A stretch of 38,903 bases of DNA, from positions 1 to 38,903 of IMG/VR virus record IMGVR_UViG_3300044675_000556. One strand, 5' to 3'. Shown here in pieces: positions 6,443 through 12,516 of the stretch (its first letter is position 1; every line of letters begins with the position of its first letter). Under the pieces are notes generated by a model. The model did no database searches. It was not told the DNA's origin and saw only the letters and a list, made by a program, of their open reading frames with translations. The DNA is from a virus. Both the position numbers and the translations under genes were made by a program.

Positions 6443-6556
6443 TTATTCAGTTGGTTCTTCTGATAGCCCTAGGGCTTTGAACAGAAGGTTATTTGAGTGC
6501 TCAATAGCTTTGACGATTTCTTCTCGCTCGGCTTGGATTGCTTCTCGAATGCTCAC
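6443..6556 (-). CDS. 37-residue coupled hypothetical protein
   Basis: A short ORF starting at GTG (6556) and ending at TAA (6443). AAAAAAGGAGA lies seven bases upstream, and the start overlaps the stop of the preceding gene as GTGA, so translation is coupled. The peptide is a single predicted amphipathic helix (IREAIQAEREEIVKAIEH) ending in an acidic tail. No family is recognised. It is the last gene before the hairpin at 6314-6358. Confidence 0.65.
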   Translation of the reverse strand: MSIREAIQAEREEIVKAIEHSNNLLFKALGLSEEPTE

Positions 6557-6780
6557 GCGAATCTCCTTTTTTGGTTATAGGCTGAAACTGCCAAGGATTG
6601 CGCTGCCTTGCATTCTGCGCAGGTTGGCTCTCCTTGCTTCAGGTGTCGGGCGTATCCTGCTCTGGTTCCGCATTGAGCCACTTTTCTGTTGGGCTGAGTT
6701 CTAGGCGTTGGCTGAGCCTTGCCTTCGTTGCGCTCGCAAGCGAGGCACTGATACTTTCTGAAGCAGAAGCAGTCGCTCAT
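6553..6780 (-). CDS. Cys-rich zinc-binding protein (actinophage type)
   Basis: 75 residues. The N-terminus has C4, C6, C12 and C15; the central and C-terminal part reads CGTRAGYARHLKQGEPTCAEC followed by a basic helix with KAAQ. The CGT-AGY-RH--GE--C-EC pattern recurs in small actinobacterial and actinophage proteins and suggests a zinc-stabilised DNA-binding domain. The start overlaps the upstream stop (TAATG) and the stop overlaps the next start (GTGA). The specific role is unknown. Confidence 0.7.
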   Translation of the reverse strand: MSDCFCFRKYQCLACERNEGKAQPTPRTQPNRKVAQCGTRAGYARHLKQGEPTCAECKAAQSLAVSAYNQKRRFA

Positions 6781-7121
6781 TACATTTCACCTGCACAAGT
6801 TTCGCAAAGTTGCCAGTCGCCGTAAGAAGTCAATTCCTCAGATTTTTCTTTTCTTTCACACCTTGTGCAAGGAGAAAGATCTTCGACCAACTCGTTCATC
6901 ATCTCGTCCAACGCTTCGTAATCAAGCTCTCCGCTGATCCACTTAATGTTGTCGGGCGTTCTTTGCGTGTCCAGCCCGGAATCTGTGCAAAAATCTATGT
7001 AAGGGCGCTTGCCTTTGTAATCCTTCATAAAGGCAACGGCTTCTGTATAGATTGAATACTCGTTGTTAAGCCAAAGGCTCACATTCCAAGTCGAGCGATT
7101 TTTCCAGCCTTCGTAACTCAT
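6780..7121 (-). CDS. NRSTWNV-family protein with zinc-ribbon tail
   Basis: 113 residues with the start placed at ATG 7121, which overlaps the upstream stop (ATGA) and begins MSYEGWKNRSTWNVSLWLNN. That opening is a hallmark of a small phage protein family of unknown function found in many tailed phages. The middle is predicted helical and acidic (DEMMNELVEDLSP), and the C-terminus adds CTRC...CETC, a zinc ribbon not usual in the family. An upstream in-frame start at 7163 would overlap the preceding gene by 46 bases and is less likely. Confidence 0.75.
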   Translation of the reverse strand: MSYEGWKNRSTWNVSLWLNNEYSIYTEAVAFMKDYKGKRPYIDFCTDSGLDTQRTPDNIKWISGELDYEALDEMMNELVEDLSPCTRCERKEKSEELTSYGDWQLCETCAGEM

Positions 7122-7291
7122 AGCTCTACCTCCTGAGAGTTCTCGTATCCGCATTTTTCGCACTTCCAGTCAATGTCGGCAGAAGGGCCTTCAGCGTCAA
7201 ACTCTGCAAGGTAATCTCCTGAGCATTGCCAGCAAACCAAGTTCATACTGTAAAACTGGGAATCCACTCCAGATCCGCGCCAGTAACTCAT
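7118..7291 (-). CDS. 57-residue zinc-ribbon protein
   Basis: The start is placed at ATG 7291, overlapping the upstream stop by four bases. The peptide contains CWQC (about residue 20) and CEKCGY (about 43-48) with an acidic segment between, a complete four-Cys zinc ribbon. It ends in a short acidic tail. It lies in a run of six coupled small genes downstream of the compact methyltransferase. Possible roles are DNA or RNA binding or modulation of host proteins; none can be chosen from sequence. Confidence 0.65.
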   Translation of the reverse strand: MSYWRGSGVDSQFYSMNLVCWQCSGDYLAEFDAEGPSADIDWKCEKCGYENSQEVEL

Positions 7292-7482
7292 TTTGCACCT
7301 CCGCAAAGGGAGCAAGGGCAAGCAGGGTTGTGCCAAATCTTTTCCCTAATCACTCCAACGGCTCGCATAAAGCCCCAGTAAGCGTCTTCTGTCAGGCTTT
7401 GGCTCTCTGCAAAAGCAGTAACTTCCGCAGCAATCTTTTCCCGAAAGTCAATCTCGGCTCCAGTTATTGAATTACTTGCCAT
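7288..7482 (-). CDS. 64-residue helical hypothetical protein
   Basis: Begins MASNSITGAEIDFREK and is predicted helical over residues 9-50. It ends HNPACPCSLCGGAK, a Cys cluster that could bind metal with only three cysteines. GAGG lies nine bases upstream of the ATG. The coding region overlaps both neighbours by a few bases. A similar pattern of a helical domain with a short C-terminal Cys cluster occurs in other actinophage early genes. The function is unknown. Confidence 0.6.
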   Translation of the reverse strand: MASNSITGAEIDFREKIAAEVTAFAESQSLTEDAYWGFMRAVGVIREKIWHNPACPCSLCGGAK

Positions 7483-7654
7483 AGCCAGTTACCTCGTCAA
7501 TCATTTTGAGGCAAGAGCCGTAGCCCAGCGCGTTTCCGCCTTCTCCGACATAGCAAACGTCGCGAGTTGCATAGGTAAAGAGGCTCAAAATCAAAGCCCC
7601 CACAATGATCACTACTGCCCTGCGCCTAACTATGTATTTCCGTTCCATTCTCAT
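7472..7654 (-). CDS. Small membrane protein
   Basis: 60 residues with a basic N-terminus (RKYIVRRR), one hydrophobic segment (about 13-27, VVIIVGALILSLFTYA) and an extracytoplasmic part with two Cys. The topology is either a single-pass inner-membrane protein or an uncleaved signal anchor. AAGGAGG lies seven bases before the ATG, which overlaps the methyltransferase stop as ATGA. No family is recognised. Placement in the early block suggests interaction with the host envelope rather than lysis. Confidence 0.6.
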   Translation of the reverse strand: MRMERKYIVRRRAVVIIVGALILSLFTYATRDVCYVGEGGNALGYGSCLKMIDEVTGYGK

Positions 7655-8298
7655 TTATTGCCCTCCTTGTTTGATTTGATTGCTTGCAAAATGTCTTGGC
7701 TCAAAGCCAAAGGGATTCGAGAGCGCTCTTTGGCTCCACTTAATCCTTGAGTGCCAGTTTTTGAACCTCTTGGAGCTGCGTCGTGGCAAGGCATTCCATT
7801 TTTACAGGCTGGGCGCGGAGTCCAGCCTTTTACGCCTCCCCAAAGGTCAGTCGGCTTCATTCGAGAGTCCCCGTATTGGCAGTATGTAATTGTTGTTCGA
7901 GGGAATCCCTTCACAACTGGCAGTTTGCGAAGCATTCCGCGCGGATTTTCCATAAGCCAGCCCTCGCTGGGATTCAATTCCTGAAGCAATTTCAGCGTGT
8001 GAGCCACTAACTCTTGGCTTGCTTTCGCAGCCTCAGTCTTAGGAACTGGATTTTCTCCGCCGTTGGCCCAATGGTGCCAAATACTCGCTACGCTGAATGA
8101 AGTGCAAGGAGGAGAAGCCCAAACAAAGTCAGGTTGCCCGTATTTTGCAATCAAATCCTGAGCGTTAAGGCTTAAAACATCAACATTTTCTGTCGCCTCA
8201 AAAAAGGAATCCAACTCAAAAGTGATCACTGTATGCCCTGCGTCCTTGAAGGCTTGCGTGGAACTTCCCGTTCCGGAAAAGAAATCGTAAACAATCAT
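7651..8298 (-). CDS. Compact C5 cytosine DNA methyltransferase-like protein
   Basis: 215 residues. The SAM-binding motif is DFFSGTGSSTQAF (5-17). The catalytic Pro-Cys motif is in ASPPCTSFS (C65), the ENP motif is in WLMENPRGMLRK (117-119), and CQYGDSRMKPTDLWGG closes the core. These are C5 methyltransferase motifs I, IV and VI. The large target-recognition domain and the usual motif IX/X end are missing or much shortened, so it may be a minimal enzyme with broad specificity. It is coupled at both ends (ATGA). It probably protects phage DNA from restriction, adding to the larger split enzyme at 12513-13887. Confidence 0.8.
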   Translation of the reverse strand: MIVYDFFSGTGSSTQAFKDAGHTVITFELDSFFEATENVDVLSLNAQDLIAKYGQPDFVWASPPCTSFSVASIWHHWANGGENPVPKTEAAKASQELVAHTLKLLQELNPSEGWLMENPRGMLRKLPVVKGFPRTTITYCQYGDSRMKPTDLWGGVKGWTPRPACKNGMPCHDAAPRGSKTGTQGLSGAKERSRIPLALSQDILQAIKSNKEGNK

Positions 8299-8426
8299 TT
8301 GTTGCCCTCTTCTGTTAGGTGGCTGGGCTTGATTGCCCTCGCCATTTTTCCAGCTATTGCCTCAGCCATTTCTTCGGAGTATCCGCTTTCAATGAGGCTC
8401 TGTTTAAACTCTTCAAACTCGCTCAT
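8295..8426 (-). CDS. 43-residue helical hypothetical protein
   Basis: A short ORF from ATG 8426 to TGA 8295. The stop overlaps the start of the methyltransferase (ATGA). The peptide begins MSEFEEFKQSLIESGYSEEMAEAIAGKMARAI, predicted to form two helices of an acidic, UBA-like appearance. Its start overlaps the end of the upstream zinc-finger gene by 14 bases. It could be a small partner of the methyltransferase, but that is only suggested by coupling. Confidence 0.6.
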   Translation of the reverse strand: MSEFEEFKQSLIESGYSEEMAEAIAGKMARAIKPSHLTEEGNK

Positions 8427-8643
8427 TTATGACCGCCTCCCCGTTGATTACTCTCCAGCCTGTCGAATGAATGTAACCGCAATGGTGGCAAGAGCCTCGG
8501 CGAACGTCATAAAGATTTCCGCAAACGCAGCCAAGATCTCGAACTACTGGCTCTCCTGAATGGAAATCGTAATGAAGCATTAAGAGATACCTCTGCTCAA
8601 AGGCTTTTCCGCAATTCTCGCAAGCGTAGGTTTTCTTAGCCAT
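8413..8643 (-). CDS. C2H2 finger plus zinc-ribbon protein
   Basis: 76 residues with the start at ATG 8643, one base overlapping the upstream stop (TAATG). Residues 5-30 resemble a C2H2 finger (YACENCGKAFEQRYLLMLHYDFH). A second metal site follows, with CVCG and CHHCGY. C2H2 fingers are uncommon in bacteria but recurrent in actinophage early regions. A DNA-binding regulator is the simplest reading. Confidence 0.7.
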   Translation of the reverse strand: MAKKTYACENCGKAFEQRYLLMLHYDFHSGEPVVRDLGCVCGNLYDVRRGSCHHCGYIHSTGWRVINGEAVINERV

Positions 8644-8969
8644 TACGCGCCAACCTTTGCAAGTTCCTTTGCTTGGTGCATTTCGATAAGCCACTCAACC
8701 TGCAATTCAAGGGAGTCTGCGTAATCTGCTCCGACGTGCTCCTGTGTCCAATGGTCTTTGGGAGCGTGAGCCGAATAAAAATCTGCAATGTGCTTTGATT
8801 CTTCAGGATTGCTCCAAACGTGTCCTTCAGCCCAGCGAACCGCTAGTCCGCCTCCGTCGCCTTGGTCTTCAAGGAATGCAATCAGTTTTCCGTCGCGGTA
8901 TAAATCCGCAGTGAGAGCAACGCCGTTGCGCATTTCCATTTGTTTCATTTTCTTGATCTGATACTTCAT
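8643..8969 (-). CDS. Hypothetical early protein (108 aa)
   Basis: 108 residues with a mixed alpha/beta pattern: an N-terminal KMEMRNGVALTADLYRDGK strand pair, a GDGGGLAVRW segment, then helices rich in His and Glu (HIADFYSAHAPKDHW). It is the first gene after the repeated regulatory element at 9005-9035, so it probably heads an operon running to 6443. AAGGGAAAC precedes the ATG. Small proteins of this pattern occur in many actinophages, but no function is known to me. Confidence 0.65.
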   Translation of the reverse strand: MKYQIKKMKQMEMRNGVALTADLYRDGKLIAFLEDQGDGGGLAVRWAEGHVWSNPEESKHIADFYSAHAPKDHWTQEHVGADYADSLELQVEWLIEMHQAKELAKVGA

Positions 8970-8987
8970 TTTGTTTCCCTTGTTTGG

Positions 8988-9005
8988 GAGAGCCTCTTGG
9001 CTCTC
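8988..9005 (-). promoter_or_regulatory. Small hairpin in the leader of the 8643-8969 gene
   Basis: GAGAGCC-tctt-GGCTCTC is a perfect 7-bp stem with a 4-base loop, placed between the repeated element and the ribosome-binding site. It could stabilise the leader or modulate translation. There is no adjacent T-run, so it is not an obvious terminator. Confidence 0.4.
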
Positions 9006-9035
9006 TGTTAGGGATAACAGTAGCCCTCAGATTAT
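9005..9035 (-). promoter_or_regulatory. Early regulatory element, copy A
   Basis: 31 bases matching 14951-14981 at 28 positions. On the minus strand the shared core reads ATAATCTGAGGGCTA and then TGTT, with ATAAT suited to a -10 box and GAGGGCTA to the start region. It lies 36 bases upstream of the first gene of a minus-strand operon. It is either a promoter with a conserved initial transcript or an operator bound by a phage regulator. Confidence 0.6.
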
Positions 9036-9064
9036 GGTTTTCCAACTATTACAGAAAGATTTTT

Positions 9065-9090
9065 GAGCCTATTTTGAGCCTGTTCAGCCT
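9065..9090 (-). promoter_or_regulatory. Three phased AGCCT repeats
   Basis: AGCCT occurs at 9066, 9077 and 9086 in the 129-base gap after the RusA gene, spaced about one helical turn apart, with flanking T-tracts and an inverted GGCTC at 9096-9100. Phased short repeats just upstream of a -10-like box look like a binding array for an activator or repressor. Confidence 0.4.
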
Positions 9091-9098
9091 GTTTTGGC

Positions 9099-9476
9099 TC
9101 AGATTTCAAGCGTTTCGAGCCTAATCTCAGCCCCAACAGAAGCCCCGTAGAGCTTCTGAGCCTCAATCTGCACAACCTGCCCGTCGTCCTCATAGGCAAC
9201 CCCTGTAAGCCCGTCAAGGACGGCTCGAATGAGCTTGTCCAGATCTGGAGCCACAGAGGGCCAGGCCCTTTTGACGGTTTTTGGGCGCGGCATAAAAAAG
9301 GTAATGGTGATTTTAGTGGGCAATGAATGAGGAGTTGCCCCGGCGAGCCGAGCTTCCCAGCCGATAAGCGAACGCCAGCCAGCGAGCGCTGATCCCTGAG
9401 AATGCAGGACGCGCCCGTTAATCACTTTCATACTGCCTTGTGGAATAGGGATTCCATTAACGCGGAAAGTAATCAC
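9099..9476 (-). CDS. rusA: RusA-type Holliday junction resolvase
   Basis: 125 residues. The N-terminal FRVNGIPIPQGSMK and the signature PDLDKLIRAVLDGLTGVAYEDDGQVVQIEAQK (78-108) are diagnostic for RusA. D78, D80, D88, D97/D98 and K108 provide the metal-binding acidic cluster. The dimeric enzyme cuts four-way junctions and would debranch recombination and replication intermediates before packaging. It is coupled by a 4-base overlap (ATGA) to the upstream small gene. The length is typical. Confidence 0.92.
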   Translation of the reverse strand: MITFRVNGIPIPQGSMKVINGRVLHSQGSALAGWRSLIGWEARLAGATPHSLPTKITITFFMPRPKTVKRAWPSVAPDLDKLIRAVLDGLTGVAYEDDGQVVQIEAQKLYGASVGAEIRLETLEI

Positions 9477-9661
9477 CGAACCATAGTAACAAAGCCGTTA
9501 GCGACGGCGAACTTTGGCGCTCCGTGATCGTCTTGAAGAAATAAGTCGTAAGTGCCAATACGGTCTGGCCCTTCTAGACATTTAACTGTCCAGACTTTAG
9601 ATTCCACGACGATTTGGTCGCCAGCTTGAATTGCGGTTACATCTGTTGGAACGAGAGTCAT
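9473..9661 (-). CDS. Small beta-rich hypothetical protein (62 aa)
   Basis: The start is placed at ATG 9661, with GGGAGAGG just upstream; a TTG at 9676 is less likely. The peptide begins MTLVPTDVTAIQAGDQIVV and is predicted all-beta, like an SH3 or small OB barrel (GDQIVVESKVWTVK, then FVTMVR at the end). It is coupled to rusA by an ATGA overlap. The function is unknown; a nucleic-acid-binding barrel is possible. The 71-base gap upstream holds only a 6-bp inverted repeat, GTAATC/GATTAC. Confidence 0.6.
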   Translation of the reverse strand: MTLVPTDVTAIQAGDQIVVESKVWTVKCLEGPDRIGTYDLFLQDDHGAPKFAVANGFVTMVR

Positions 9662-9732
9662 CACCTCTCCCTTCAATCGAGTAACAAAAGCGTAAGGCTT
9701 ATGGGTAATCCCAGCAAGTCAAGTTGAGATTA

Positions 9733-10524
9733 CTAGACACGCCGTAGAAGATCCTTCAAGTAATCTGGCATAGGCACCGCCTGTTCCTGCGCTCTTCGAT
9801 TTTCCTCGTCGATTTTTTGCGCTCGCAATCTTTCGGCTTCAGCCTTGGCTCTCGACTCTAGTAGCTCCCTCGCTTTGATTTCCTCCTGCGTAAATTTCCT
9901 TGGAGGCAGAGGCTCGTCAAGCCAGCGTTCGGCATTGAGCCAAGTCGCAGGATAAGCAGTGAAGGACTCGTCCCTGTTGGGGTCGTTTGCATAGCGCAGC
10001 GCGCCCTCTACCGCCTTTTGGCGATCCTCTTGGGGTAATTTATCCCAAGCCTTTTTCGCGGCTCCCTTGGCGGTTTTACGAGGATAGGCTTTGTAGAAAT
10101 CTTCAAACGAAGGCGAATCAGTGGGTGGTTCCAAGGGTGTTTCTTTAGGGTGGTTCATAGGGCGCGAAAGTCGCCCCGTTGCTGGAGCCAAAGTCGCCTC
10201 GTTATCTCCTTCAATGTCGCCCCGACCTTTGCGCTGCGACATAGTGTCGCCCCGAAGCTTGCCAAGGTGGATTGTGTATTTGTTCGGACGGCGATCATCT
10301 CTGCAATTTAAGGAACCCCCGGCTCGCTTCTCCAAATGAAGCCAGCCCTCTTTCTGAAGATTATTCACGCAACGCTGGACAGTACGAATTGTAAGGCTTG
10401 CTTTCTCTGCGATAAGCCTTTGAGAAGGCCAAGCCTCGGTGCCGTCGTCGCTGGCGTGATCAGCAATTACAAGCAGAACCATTTTCTCGCTTGTTGGTAG
10501 CTTCGTTTTCCAGATTTCAGACAT
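9733..10524 (-). CDS. HTH replication-initiator-like protein
   Basis: 263 residues from ATG 10524. Residues 1-90 form a winged helix: KTKLPTSEKMVLLVIADHASDDGTEAWPSQRLIAEKASLTIRTVQRCVNNLQKEGWL. A low-complexity linker follows, then a C-terminal module with FEDFYKAYPRKTAKGAAKKAWDKL and YPATWLNAERW, as in phage replisome organisers and helicase-loader proteins. It ends in a charged coiled-coil region. It most likely binds the phage origin and recruits the host helicase, which fits the absence of phage helicase and polymerase genes. The start overlaps the WhiB stop by eight bases. An upstream in-frame start at 10584 would extend deeper into whiB and is less likely. Confidence 0.78.
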   Translation of the reverse strand: MSEIWKTKLPTSEKMVLLVIADHASDDGTEAWPSQRLIAEKASLTIRTVQRCVNNLQKEGWLHLEKRAGGSLNCRDDRRPNKYTIHLGKLRGDTMSQRKGRGDIEGDNEATLAPATGRLSRPMNHPKETPLEPPTDSPSFEDFYKAYPRKTAKGAAKKAWDKLPQEDRQKAVEGALRYANDPNRDESFTAYPATWLNAERWLDEPLPPRKFTQEEIKARELLESRAKAEAERLRAQKIDEENRRAQEQAVPMPDYLKDLLRRV

Positions 10525-10861
10525 TAGTTTGATACTCAACGACTGCCTCCTTAATGTCGGTAATCGAGATACCATACTCGGCAAGCTCTGAGATTATCTC
10601 TTTCGAGCGAATGTAAGGCGCGCGCCCATTGAAAGCGTTTCTCTCATTGCTCGTCATTCCTCCCCAGACTCCGTAAGTTTCGTGCTCCAGAGCATAGGCA
10701 AGGCACTGCTTATAGATAGGGCAACCCCCACAGATTGTGCGCAGAATCCCCACGTCAATCCAATCACTGTGCCTTCGATTTTCTTCGACCAAATAGAAGA
10801 GGTTAGTAGGAGCGCCCTTGCAGTTTGCTTTGTCCCAATTTACTTCGCTGTACCTTGGCAA
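10517..10861 (-). CDS. whiB: WhiB-like iron-sulfur transcription factor
   Basis: 114 residues. The four conserved cysteines are C14, C44, C47 and C53, spaced C-x29-C-x2-C-x5-C, followed by the GVWGGM turn (64-69) and a basic C-terminal region. These are the hallmarks of the Wbl family, whose [4Fe-4S] proteins bind the primary sigma factor of Actinobacteria and alter promoter choice. Phage members can repress host genes or block superinfection. The C-terminal 40 residues after the turn are longer than the usual AT-hook-like end. It overlaps the nuclease gene upstream by 22 bases. It is the strongest host indicator in the window. Confidence 0.93.
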   Translation of the reverse strand: MPRYSEVNWDKANCKGAPTNLFYLVEENRRHSDWIDVGILRTICGGCPIYKQCLAYALEHETYGVWGGMTSNERNAFNGRAPYIRSKEIISELAEYGISITDIKEAVVEYQTNV

Positions 10862-11508
10862 CCCACTTCTCCTGTTCCGTCATAAAACTTGCAATAGCTG
10901 GAGCAGAATCCCGCCCACTTTTCCGGCGCTGGAGGAGTTTTGCTTGCAGCGAGCGCCTTAACCTCGTCAAGCCAAGCAATCGCCTCCAAAGCAATAGCCT
11001 CGTCATAGGTTTCGACGTGAACTCTGATCTCAGCCATTTCACCGTCGCGAGGAATTGCTACAAGAGCTACCTGCTTGACTTCGTGTCCATTCTGAGAAAG
11101 GAGCCAGCCGTAGGTTTGGACTTGCCACCTTTGTTGCTGGCTTGGGAAATAGCGCAAAGATTTCTTTTTGGTCGTTTTCCAATCTACAACCATTCCTGAG
11201 TCTTTGATAAAAAGATCCACGTGCCCTTTAAGCCCTCCGTGGGCGACCTGCTCTTCGATTATGAAGTTGTCGCCAAAAGGATCTTCGCGAACAATGGCTT
11301 CAGAGATTCCCGAGTGAATGAATGTGCCGAGAATGGCTGCAAGAGATTCCGTTTCTGGATTTGTAACTGGCTGGGCTATGAGGTTGTAATAAACCTGTCG
11401 GCGACAACCTCCGAGGCTAGACGGGCCGATTTCGACTTGCTTGGATCTGTCCCTGTTGGCGTCAAACGCCGTGAGAGATTTGGTCAGAAGGCTATTCAGG
11501 TCGGTCAT
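10840..11508 (-). CDS. Cas4/RecB-like exonuclease
   Basis: 222 residues of the PD-(D/E)XK superfamily. H65 in GTFIHSGI, D98 in GHVDLF, D109 and K111 in VVDWKTT, and QVQTYGWLL form the nuclease core. C35 near the N-terminus and C202, C206 and C217 near the C-terminus match the split four-Cys iron-sulfur cluster of Cas4 and AddB-type nucleases. It is likely a ssDNA exonuclease producing ends for annealing by the protein at 14342-14914. No CRISPR array is present, so it is a recombination enzyme. Confidence 0.85.
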   Translation of the reverse strand: MTDLNSLLTKSLTAFDANRDRSKQVEIGPSSLGGCRRQVYYNLIAQPVTNPETESLAAILGTFIHSGISEAIVREDPFGDNFIIEEQVAHGGLKGHVDLFIKDSGMVVDWKTTKKKSLRYFPSQQQRWQVQTYGWLLSQNGHEVKQVALVAIPRDGEMAEIRVHVETYDEAIALEAIAWLDEVKALAASKTPPAPEKWAGFCSSYCKFYDGTGEVGCQGTAK

Positions 11509-11746
11509 TTATGCTCCAAATACAAAGTAGGATTTTTCTCTTGAATGGATCTGGCAGTTTCAAGCTCTCTTCGTGCTCAATCGCTGGCAGATTTTTTTGA
11601 ACTTCTTGTGCAATTATGGCTCTCCAGTAGCCTTCAAACTCGCTTGCGAGAATCTCAAAAGAGATCCTTCCGTCCACAATTGTTGTGAAAGAATCGCTCT
11701 TTATGTATTGCAAAGTTTGATCGTGAAAGGCAACTGGGTTCGTCAT
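11492..11746 (-). CDS. Hypothetical early protein (84 aa)
   Basis: 84 residues, predicted mainly helical, with an acidic middle (ASEFEGYWRAIIAQEVQKNL) and a short C-terminal strand (ILLCIWSIN). No motif is recognised. It is coupled to its neighbours: the ATG overlaps the stop of the 46-residue gene, and its end overlaps the nuclease start by 17 bases. Between a recombination nuclease and small helical genes it may be an accessory factor, but that is only context. Confidence 0.6.
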   Translation of the reverse strand: MTNPVAFHDQTLQYIKSDSFTTIVDGRISFEILASEFEGYWRAIIAQEVQKNLPAIEHEESLKLPDPFKRKILLCIWSINDRPE

Positions 11747-11883
11747 TTAAGACTCTCGCGAATTGCCTTGGCTGCTTGCTCCTCTGAAAGCTCAGGGTGC
11801 TTTTTCCTGTAAGCCTCTATGAAAGCGTAGTAAACGGCTTTACCTGATTCCGTTAATTCATAGGTTGTTTCTTCTTCGCTCAC
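11743..11883 (-). CDS. 46-residue helical hypothetical protein
   Basis: A short ORF from GTG 11883 to TGA 11743. The GTG overlaps the preceding stop (GTGA) and the stop overlaps the next start (ATGA), a fully coupled arrangement typical of real phage genes. GAGG lies close upstream. The peptide contains YELTESGKAVYYAFIEAYRKKHPELSEEQ in two predicted helices. No family is recognised. Confidence 0.65.
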   Translation of the reverse strand: MSEEETTYELTESGKAVYYAFIEAYRKKHPELSEEQAAKAIRESLK

Positions 11884-12251
11884 GCTACCTCCATAGAAAC
11901 TCGAACGGACGTTCCAATAGATCGCGTAATGTCCACCTGCGTTTTAATTCTGGAGGCATTCGCTCGCCCTGCTTTAACCATTGCCTCGGCTTGGGCTAAG
12001 CGGAAGTGCAGATCTTGGTTCTCAATAAGAGCCAAGTCCTCGCGCTCTTGCAGGGTGTAATTCTTGCCGTTGGGCGCAGATTTAGAAGCGTAAGTCATTC
12101 GCGACTTTGCCAAAGCAACTTCGTAATGAGCCTTGGTAATGTAGTAATTATCTTCTTGTTGCTCCAGCTCCTTTTGGATTGAGTCCAAATCTTTAGAGAG
12201 GGCATACAGGCGTTGCTCAATTTGAGCCGGGGTAATGATTGCGTTACTCAT
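11880..12251 (-). CDS. Coiled-coil hypothetical protein (123 aa)
   Basis: The start is placed at ATG 12251, overlapping the end of the HTH gene by eight bases. Residues 8-100 form a long helical, probably coiled-coil region, beginning PAQIEQRLYALSKDLDSIQKELEQQE and continuing with KAHYEVALAKSRMTY. The C-terminus is a short Thr/Arg/Val-rich stretch. A dimerising helical protein in the recombination block is all that can be said. Confidence 0.65.
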   Translation of the reverse strand: MSNAIITPAQIEQRLYALSKDLDSIQKELEQQEDNYYITKAHYEVALAKSRMTYASKSAPNGKNYTLQEREDLALIENQDLHFRLAQAEAMVKAGRANASRIKTQVDITRSIGTSVRVSMEVA

Positions 12252-12516
12252 TGGCTGGCTCTTCCTCAACTTCAGGAACTGCCTTCAATGGATTTGTTGG
12301 CTCGATCTGCTCTTGGCGGAGGATTACTTTCGCCGTATCGGCAGCGAGATCCATTTGGTCAGGAACAAGGACGTAGCCGCTATCTTCTAGCGCCTTGCCA
12401 ACTGTATAAGGGCTTATGTGAAGCGCCTCAGCTAGACGGCGGATCGAAACCTCTTGGTGATTTACTGAAACAATCCAACCCATTGGTGGATTAAACTTTT
12501 TTGTTTTGTCGCTCAT
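12244..12516 (-). CDS. HTH-domain protein (90 aa)
   Basis: The start is placed at ATG 12516, overlapping the methyltransferase stop as ATGA. Residues 18-50 carry a helix-turn-helix (VSIRRLAEALHISPYTVGKALEDSGYVL), and the C-terminal half is acidic and Pro-rich (VEEEPANE at the end). A DNA-binding regulator or nucleoid-type protein is likely. Coupling to the cytosine methyltransferase could mean that it controls that gene. Confidence 0.65.
   Translation of the reverse strand: MSDKTKKFNPPMGWIVSVNHQEVSIRRLAEALHISPYTVGKALEDSGYVLVPDQMDLAADTAKVILRQEQIEPTNPLKAVPEVEEEPANE

Noticed and set aside
9705-9733. GTAATC/GATTAC inverted repeat as a terminator with a promoter (TTGACT)
   Set aside because: The stem is only six pairs with a long loop, and no -10 box lies at a proper distance from TTGACT.
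10840-11508. Cas4-like nuclease as part of a CRISPR system
   Set aside because: There are no direct-repeat arrays or Cas1/Cas2; such nucleases are common in phage recombination modules.
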